This document shows positions 56,909 to 64,000 of a DNA stretch of 64,000 bases, one piece after another (positions within the stretch are counted from its first letter, which is position 1; every line of letters begins with the position of its first letter). The notes under the pieces were generated by a model. The model was not told the origin of the DNA. It worked only from the letters and a program-made list of their open reading frames with translations, and made no database searches. Both the position numbers and the translations under genes were made by a program. Source of the stretch: Uranotaenia lowii (lineage: Eukaryota > Arthropoda > Insecta > Diptera > Culicidae). The DNA lies in contig NC_073692.1 in the NCBI RefSeq assembly GCF_029784155.1, forward strand, positions 70,320,012 through 70,384,011, given 5' to 3'.

Positions 56909-57639
56909 TTAACAAAAGCTTGTCAGATTGCTCAATTTTACACTGACTTTCCTGGATATTCAAAAATCCAAATGGATTTTTTTATCTTAATCTATTTTTC
57001 AACATTTTATTAAAAACATGAAAAATTTTAGGTCAAAAATAAGATTCGAAATCTGTAAATTGTACCTATTGAAGTTTGCCCGTGTGTGAAATCGAACGTC
57101 TGGTGCCAGATTTCAGTTTAAATAGCGGCCCGCATGCGTACGGAAGAATTTTAGCAAGCTAATCCAACAAGATTCAAAAGTAAAAATTTTGATTCTGAAC
57201 TTAATCCAAGAATTCTAGTGAACGGTAGACAATGTGCAACTCGAGACCCTATACACCCAACTTTCGGGTAGTGGTCATATCACCTCTTGTCTGCAACTCC
57301 GATTCTCAACCTCCCCGTGGTGCTAGCTGGGGTGCGAGCAACCTTAGCGGAGATCGCGTACCCAACCCCGGTGGATGCTTTGGTCGCATGCAGACTGAGA
57401 TGGGGGGCTTCGTACGCGTCTGTTCTCCATGTCAGGGGCGGCGTGCGGAGTGCAACAACGTCCTGGTGGTGTTCGGGACCCAAAACAGCAACATCACGAC
57501 AGTCCTCCTGCGAGATAGTGGGGTTAGCTGCGGGCCTTGCGAGCCTGTGGCTACAAAAAACAGAAGCAACGAACAACGAACAACAAATTTCGGATGGAAA
57601 TCGGCAAAGACCCACGCGACGAAAAGGGACTAGCGATTG

Positions 57640-58640
57640 GAAACTTGGAACATGGAACTGCCGATCTCTAAATTTTGTGGGCAGTACCCACGTGCTCTCC
57701 AACGAATTGAAGAGCCGCAAATTCGACATCGTAGCTCTGCAGGAGGTATGCTGGAAGGGCTCCACGGTACGAACGTATCCAGATGGTCGTGCCATCTACC
57801 AGAGCTGCGGCAACACACACGAGCTTGGAACAGCTTTTATAGTGATGGGAAAGATGCAAAAGCGCGTGATCGGGTGGTGGCCGATCAACTCACGAATGTG
57901 TCGGTTGAGAATCAAGGGCCGGTCAGCATCATCAACGTGCACAGCCCTCACCTTGGAAGTACCGGTGACGACAAAGACGAATTTTACGCGCAGCTGGAGC
58001 GTGAATACGACCGTTGCCCAAAACATGACATCAAGATCGTCATCGGGGATTTCAATGCTCAGGTCGGCCAGGAGGAGGAATTCAAACCGACAATTGGAAG
58101 GTTCAGTCGAACCAGCTGACCAACGAAAACGGCCTCAGACTTATCGATTTCGCCGCCTCCAAACGAATGGCCGTACGTAGTACCTTTTTCCAGCACCGCC
58201 TCCCACACAAGTACACCTGGAGATCACCGTATCAAACTCAATCACAGATCGACCACGTTTTGATCGACAGCCGGCACTTCTCGGACATCATCGACGTCAG
58301 ATCCTGTCGGGGCGCCAACATCGAGTCGGACCATTATCTGGTGATGGTGAAGATGCGCCCAAAACTCTCCGTAGTGAACAACACGCGGAACTGGCGCCCG
58401 CCACGGTTAAATATCGCGCGACTGAAGCAACCTGAGATCGCGGCAGACTACGCGCAATCGGTCGAAGCAGCGCTGCCGGCAGAGGGCGAGCTTGACGAAG
58501 CCCCTCTCGAGGACAGTTGGGATACCATCAAGACAGCCATCAACAGTGCTGCGGAGAACGTCATCGGTTATGTGGAGCGAACTCGACGGAACGACTGGTT
58601 CGACGAGGAGTGTAGGAGGGTGATGGACGAAGGCCGCGCG
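57640..58640 (+). pseudogene. RTE endonuclease domain, frameshifted
   Basis: This domain nicks target DNA to start reverse transcription. It reads in three frames. First, from about 57645, TWNCRSLNFVGSTHVLSNEL and IVALQEVCWKGS with the catalytic Glu. After a shift near 57910, SIINVHSPHLGS, CPKHDIKIVIGDFNAQVGQE with the GDFNA motif, ending at a stop at 58117. After another shift, LIDFAASKRMAVRSTFFQHR, QIDHVLIDSRHFSDI and ANIESDHYLVM with the terminal SDH catalytic motif, and a linker ending near RNDWFDEECRRVMDEG. All the diagnostic endonuclease motifs remain, so inactivation is by small indels only. Confidence 0.88.
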
Positions 58641-58650
58641 GGCGGCAGTA

Positions 58651-60534
58651 GTGCAAAGAGGCACCCGTCGAAATGTGGAAAATCACCGACAGCGGAAGAG
58701 GCAGCGAGTCCGACTTTTCCAGGAGAAAAAGCGCCGCCTGGAGGAGGAGGAGCTCGAGGAGCTGGAGCAGCTGCATCGTTCCCAAGAAACACGAAAGTTC
58801 TATCAGAAACTCAACGCATCCCGCAAAGGCTTCGTGCCGCAAGCCGAAATGTGCCGGGATAAGGACGGGGGTATCCTGACGGACAATCGTGAGGTGATCA
58901 AAAGGTGGAAGCAGCACTTCGATGAACACCTGAACGGCGCACATGCAGGAGATCAAGACGGTGGGGGAAGGTACATCGCCGGCGTATCCAACGACGAAGA
59001 GGAGCCACTCCCAACGATGAGTGAAGTTAAGGAAGCCATTCGCCAGTTGAATAGAAACAAGTCGGCTGGGAAGGATGGCATCGCAGCTGAACTCATCAAA
59101 ATGGGCCCGGACAAGTTGGCCGATTGTCTACACCGGTTGATAGTGCGGATCTGGGACATAGAACAGCTACCGGAGGAGTGGAAGGAGGGGGTAATATGCC
59201 CCATCCACAAGAAGGGCGAAAAATTGGACTGTGAGAACTACCGAGCGATCACTGTCTTCAATGCCGCCTACAAAGTGTTGTCCCGAATCCTACTCCGCCG
59301 CCTAACGCCGCAAGCAAACAGATTCGTGGGAAGTCATCAGGCCGGCTTCATGGAGGGACGGTCTACGACGGGCCAGATATTCACATTAAGGCAAATCCTC
59401 CAAAAATGCCGTGAACACCAAGTCCCTACGCACCATCAATTCATTGACTTCAAAGCCGCATACGACACGATCGACCGTAACGAGCTATGGAAAATCATGG
59501 ACGAGAACGGCTTTTCCGGGAAGCTGATTAGACTGATCAAGGCGACGATGGATGGAACGCAGTGCTGTGTGCGGATTTCGGGTGAATTGTCGAGTTCATT
59601 CGAATCGCGCAGGGGGCTTCGACAAGGTGATGGTCTATCCTGCATGATGTTCAACGTGGCGCTAGAAGGTGTTATTCGACGAGCGGTGGGCGAAATGCGG
59701 GGCACGATTTTCAACAGATCCTGTCAACTTATCTGCTTTGCCGATGACATTGATATAGTCGGCAGATCATCTGCGGCGGTGGAGGAGATCTACCGCAAAC
59801 TGAAACGCGAAGCAGGAAGGATTGGGTTGATGATTAATACGTCCAAGACAAAGTACATGCTGGCCTGCGGATCCGAGACCGACCGAACCCGCTTGTCCAG
59901 TAATAACAAGGTCACGATCGACGGCGACGAGCTGGAGATAGTCGAAGACTTTGTCTATCTCGGCTCACTGGTGACCGCAGACAATGACACCAGCCGTGAG
60001 ATCCGGAGGCGAATTATCAGTGGAAGTCGTGCCTACTACGGACTCCACAAGCAACTGCGGTAGAGAAGACTTAGCCCTCGCACGAAGTGTAACCTGTATA
60101 TGACGCTTATTAGACCGGTTGTTCTCTACGGGCACGAGACATGGATATTGCTCGAGGAGGACCTGCGTACACTCGGAGTATTTGATCGACGAGTGTTAAG
60201 AACCATCTTTGGCGGCGTACAGGAGAACGGAGTGTGGAGGCGAAGGATGAACCACGAGCTCGCGCGACTCTACGGCGAACCCAGTATCCAGAAGGTGATG
60301 AAGGCTGGTCGGATACGCTGGGCGGGACATGTTGCGAGAATGCCGGACGACTGTCCTGCAAAACAGGTGTTCGCTACGAATCCGGTAGGAACAAGACGAA
60401 CGGGGGCGCAACGAGCGAGATGGTTAGACCAAGTGGAGCGTGATCTGGCGAACGTGGGATGCCCGAGAAATTGGAGAACGGTTGCCATAGACCGAGTGAA
60501 TTTTAGGAATTATGTTCGTCAAGTTATGTCGTGA
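58651..60534 (+). pseudogene. RTE reverse transcriptase with one in-frame stop
   Basis: The frame is open from 58651 to TAG at 60061-60063 and again to 60534. In order: a charged linker (QEKKRRLEEEELEELEQL), NKSAGKDGIAAELIKMG, EEWKEGVICPIHKKG, NYRAITVFNAAYKVLSRILL, HQAGFMEGRSTTGQI, FIDFKAAYDTID (catalytic Asp), GLRQGDGLSCMMFN, FADDIDIVGRS (catalytic Asp pair) and MINTSKTKYML. After the stop come IRPVVLYGHETW, RVLRTIFGGVQENG, RIRWAGHVARMPDD, and AQRARWLDQVERDLANVG to the final YVRQVMS and TGA. The single TAG (CGG-TAG-AGA) looks like a point change in an otherwise intact RT. Confidence 0.92.
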
Positions 60535-60948
60535 GACGGAATACTATGTAAATAATCCAAGAATTCTGGCTTTGTTGCGATTTTTCAAATTCGTAAAAAA
60601 ACAAGTGATCTGATCCAAATTTTGAAATTTAATTTCGGTTTTCCAAAAACCAGCCAGTAAAAATCCCATAAAGTCGATTTTTTACCAATTTTTTTCGAGA
60701 TAATACAAGATTTAGACGTTTTGTGCATTTTTCATGTCATTTGTCATTAAAATTAAAATTCCTTTGCTCCTCTGGTGATTATTGAGGATCAAAAAACCGA
60801 TACTTTGAGCACTTTGAGGCACCACTGAATCAGACCGATTGAGCCGAAATTTTACACAGGTCAGTTTTCTGGGCCAATCTACAAAATGTATACGGTCGGT
60901 TTGCGAAATTCGACATGACCCATTTGGTTGACACCTTAGTGTGCATTA

Positions 60949-61742
60949 GACTGAGTCGATTTGGGGTCATTTTAGAATTTCTTAAACCCTGGGGTCTTAA
61001 AAGCTTCGCTATGGTTCAAAACTCATCCATGATTTTGTGCAGAATTTTTAAGTAACGTTTACATGAGTAAATTTGAATTTTTAGGGTTATATGGAAAAAT
61101 GGAATATTTGGTACTAAAAAATCAACACCATTTTTGTTCCTTCTGTTAAACTGAGCCTGCTAATGGATTATGTGCTAAATTAAAAGTTCTTCAAAGGAAA
61201 TTTTCCGCTGAACATCTTTGTCGAAAACCGTAACTTCGTATCTTATTAGGCTTATTAGCAGTATGTCTTTTGGCATTGAAAAACAATAAATTGAATTGAC
61301 ATCACTGCTTGTGCCCCGCGAAGTATTGCGTGAAAAGTAGTCATGAAATATCTCGCTAGGAACACAGCAGTGATGTCATTTGAATTTATTGTTTATCAAT
61401 GCCAAAAGACATACCCCTGTTAAACAGCTAATAACTTTTTTGTCTAATAAGATACGAAGTTACGGTCTTCGACAAAATTGTTCAGCGAAATTTCCTTTAA
61501 AGGACTTATAAATTGGCACAAAAACCATCAGCAGGCTCGGTTAAACAGAAGAAACAAAAATGATGATGATTTTTCAGTACATAATATTAAATTTTCCAAT
61601 ACAATCTTAAATGCTCAAATTTACTCAGATAAACGTTACTTAAAAAATCTGCAAAAAATCATGGATGAGTTTTGAACCAAAACAAAGCGTTTAAGACCCC
61701 AGGGTTTGAGAAATTCGAAAATGACCCTAAATCGACCCGGTC
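60949..61742. mobile_element. GACTGAG foldback MITE, copy 3
   Basis: 794 bases from GACTGAGTCGATTTGGGG to ACCCTAAATCGACCCGGTC with TA on both sides (60947-60948, 61743-61744). The outer word TAGTGTGCAT(T) and its inverse TTGTGCAT are shared with copy 1 but not copy 2. The centre carries the ACAATAAATT...GACATCACTG block and its inverse. Confidence 0.85.
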
Positions 61743-61744
61743 TA

Positions 61745-63500
61745 TTGTGCATGTTTGTAGAAAAATGTGGTAAAACTTGAGATCTAAATTTAAAATCGGT
61801 TAAATTTTCAAATAATTTTTTGCAAAAAAAATTATAAAAAACTGATTTAATGGTCGATATATTTTAAACAAAATCGATTTATGTCGATTTTAGAGAGCGA
61901 TAAGGAGCATTTTGACGGTCGCCATAGATCGTTTTCTGGGTTAACAGCAGGTAAGCGTATGATTTGGGGTGCGAATTCCATTTTTAAAGTAAAATTAAAT
62001 CTTCCAGAAATTTCGCGAATTTTCATTTTTTTAAGATAAACTACTTATCGGACGTGTAAGACATCATTTCACTGATTAGTGCAAAGCCTTTATTTTTTAT
62101 TTATCTGTTCCCCAGATGTTTATTCGTTGTTGAGGTAAATTAACTTTCAATTAGTCGGGAAAACAACTGAGTGTCGCTTTTTCAAAGATCACTTCATACA
62201 ACTTCTCGTTTGTCAGAATAAAGTTTATAGTCTCGTTGGATTTGAATAGATTTTGAAATCGATTCCTATCTCGTACCAGGTATAATATAAATTCTAACCG
62301 AATTACTGAATTTGAAAACCAAACTAAATGTGTAATTGCAAATCGTGCCTATCCACACAGTTGTTAATTAAGGAACGAAACGATGAAGTAATTGGTCTCG
62401 TGAAATAAAAAAAAAACAAACCGTTGAATACATCTCTTAAATTAAGTTGGATTTTTTATTTATTATTACAACCTTAGCAGTGAGAGGCCCATGATAGCTG
62501 ACAAAGTGTAGGAACTATAAAACTCAAATTAAATCATTCCGAAGTTTTTAGATCACCCGGGCGTTCCTCGAGGGGGTACATTGTTGCATAACTCCCACAT
62601 AACTAGTTTAGTCCGGACGAGTTCCCGGACACAAAATGTCCACAAAGTTGCCAACAGCTCATATCGGAAACTCCAATCCATTCATTCTCATCGCTCGGTG
62701 CTTCCCACTCCTATCACTTTAAGCCCTCTAGCATCTACAAACTCACAGAACGTAACCGAAACGTCTCTAAACGTCGCCTGTGCCAATAACCTTCCGCGTC
62801 GAGTTCCAGCAGGAATAGGAAACGGAAATCCTGCATCATTTCCCATTCTCAGCCATCTCATTATTCTTGTCTTTGTCTGCTCATGATCACACACAGAAAC
62901 CAAGCAAAAAAAAATCGCTCCCCACATTCGTCGAAATATTTTCCCACGGAATGACAGCGAGAAGGGAAAAAAGCCGCCATTTATGCCTTACTCTACATAG
63001 TATCCAAGTCCTATATGAAGCTCAAGTTAAAACAGAAAATTACGGTAGAGACGCCGACGATGACGAGCACGATGACGACGACGTGGTTGTACAATCAAAT
63101 GCTAATGTGCAAGAAACGTGTCCTCGTCTTTCCCGTGGCTCACTCATTACCACCCACTTAGTTTCTCATTTATTTGTTGGCACCTTCTTCGAGCCTTCGA
63201 ACGTCTTTGAATGCTAGGGAGCTAGGAAGATTGAAGTGACATTTTCACCTGAAGAAGCACCGAAACAGGTGATAAAAATTTCAGTGATTTTATTCTTTTA
63301 ATACCGTTTTTTTCTACATTTTGCCTTCACACCTTGAGTGGCTCGGAATGAAAATCGATAAACGAGCCAAATTGAGAGCATTCTAATTTAAATATGCAAA
63401 AGATGGATCTTAGGTTTCAGTAGTATGCAGGAATAGCAGAACATCGCAACTTATTTCTGAACACTTTAAATAATGAAAGGTTTTTCTAGGTTATGACAAA
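61745..63500. other. No gene recognised
   Basis: The part from 62560 to 63230 is less AT-rich with overlapping short ORFs (62581-62886 and 62867-63217, +) that include a GACGACGAC-rich tract near 63055-63085, but no exon borders or motifs. At 63250 CACCTGAAGAAGCACCGAAACAGG forms a small closed stem (CACCTG/CAGGTG). Confidence 0.35.
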
Positions 63501-63559
63501 AACTCGTTAGTGCGCTCCAAGGTAACCACTCTCAGTAATACCTCTCATCATTACGAATC

Positions 63560-64000
63560 GGAGTCTGAATTCTCCTGTAACGACTTGCTTGAGACCGACA
63601 TCTCCTCGCAATGACTCGAGGTTCCCAAAACTCTCCTTATCTCGACTCGAGGGCAGATCTCTACTCTCACGACTCGAGATCAGATCCCTTCTCGCATCGA
63701 CTCGAGATTGACGTACACATACCTCTACTCTGCACGATTCAAGACCCGATCTCTCCTCTAGCGACTCGAGACCTGACCTCTCCTCGTAATTCGTAATGGT
63801 TCGAGGTAAACGCTTATACCCCTCATCTTGTTGATTAAAGGCCTGATCTCTTCTTTTGCAACTCGAGACCCGACCTCTTATGGTAAAGGCTCTGGCTTGA
63901 CCACACAAACCTCTCTTCCTGAAGACTCGAGACCTGACCTCTCCTCCTCGACTCGAAGTCCAACCTCTTATCTCCAGGATTCGAGGTTTGCTACCTTATG
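63560..64000. repeat. Degenerate minisatellite with CTCGAG core
   Basis: A unit close to CGACTCGAGACCTGACCTCT followed by CCTC and variable bases repeats about ten times up to the window edge, with spacing of about 35-50 bases. CTCGAG occurs near 63614, 63645, 63679, 63702, 63752, 63862 and 63925. The array continues outside the window. The minus-strand 133-codon ORF across it is a repeat artefact. Confidence 0.75.

Larger units (their letters stand above)
57217..60552 (+). mobile_element. RTE-type non-LTR retrotransposon, nearly full length
   Basis: A 3,336-base insert flanked by a perfect 15-base duplication TAATCCAAGAATTCT (57202-57216 and 60553-60567). It encodes an apurinic-type endonuclease followed by a reverse transcriptase in one ancestral ORF, with a very short 3' UTR, all typical of the RTE clade. 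Its G+C content is far above that of the flanks. Several frameshifts and one stop codon inactivate it. A shorter relative is the 3' tip at 22225-22300. Confidence 0.9.

Noticed and set aside
57280..57795. 171-codon minus-strand ORF
   Set aside because: Antisense to the GC-rich RTE element; no motifs.
63560..64000. Possible CRISPR-like array
   Set aside because: Units are diverged and unevenly spaced and the genome is eukaryotic; it is a minisatellite.

Overview
This is a AT-rich eukaryotic window, almost certainly from an insect and most likely a mosquito. The evidence is spliced exons with canonical GT/AG borders, no operons, a mosquito-type DD37E Tc1 transposon, a tRNA-derived SINE, an RTE-type retrotransposon, a Helitron and many foldback MITEs. 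The species cannot be fixed from sequence alone.

One host gene on the + strand can be followed. It has a probable Ser-rich exon (18449-18878), a Ser/Thr-rich exon ending in a single membrane-spanning segment (about 30503-30995), a 22,060-base intron (30996-53055), an exon encoding an acidic helix (53056-53508), a 96-base intron and a terminal exon (53605-55050), with a poly(A) signal at 55357. The last three exons join in phase 0. I do not recognise the protein: it looks like a single-pass membrane protein with a glycosylatable extracellular part and a long disordered cytoplasmic tail.

Nearly everything else is transposable-element sequence, often nested, and many borders can be placed from target-site duplications (TSDs). 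1-3.8 kb: reverse-transcriptase fragment and MITEs. 3.9-10.2 kb: a Helitron inserted in one unit of a tandem duplication; inside it lies a 3.4-kb foldback Tc1-like element, and inside that a 1.8-kb CACTAG-ended hairpin. 14.3-17 kb: a dead DD37E transposon broken by a SINE, inside an older repeat (family R). 19.7-21.3 kb: second copy of the foldback Tc1-like element without the hairpin. 22-27 kb: palindromic and Harbinger-like/hAT-like MITEs. 27.4-28.3 kb: Penelope-like remnant. 31.3-37.0 kb: four elements nested one inside another. 37.5-42.2 kb: second large copy of family R and relatives. 43.9-49.3 kb: a MITE abutting a decayed Tc1-like element, then a hAT-like element with a TA-flanked element inside it. 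51.9 kb: full-length SINE. 55.7-60.6 kb, downstream of the gene: Tc1 transposase remnant, a tiny retroposon scar and an almost full-length RTE element with a 15-base TSD. 61 kb: third copy of the GACTGAG MITE. 63.5-64 kb: degenerate CTCGAG-containing minisatellite.

The main scientific value lies in the nests and empty sites, which allow precise element borders and a relative order of insertion, and in the uncharacterised membrane-protein gene. I found no CRISPR array, rRNA, functional tRNA gene or intact autonomous transposon. Family letters (R, G) are my own labels for repeats recognised only by comparing parts of this window with each other.
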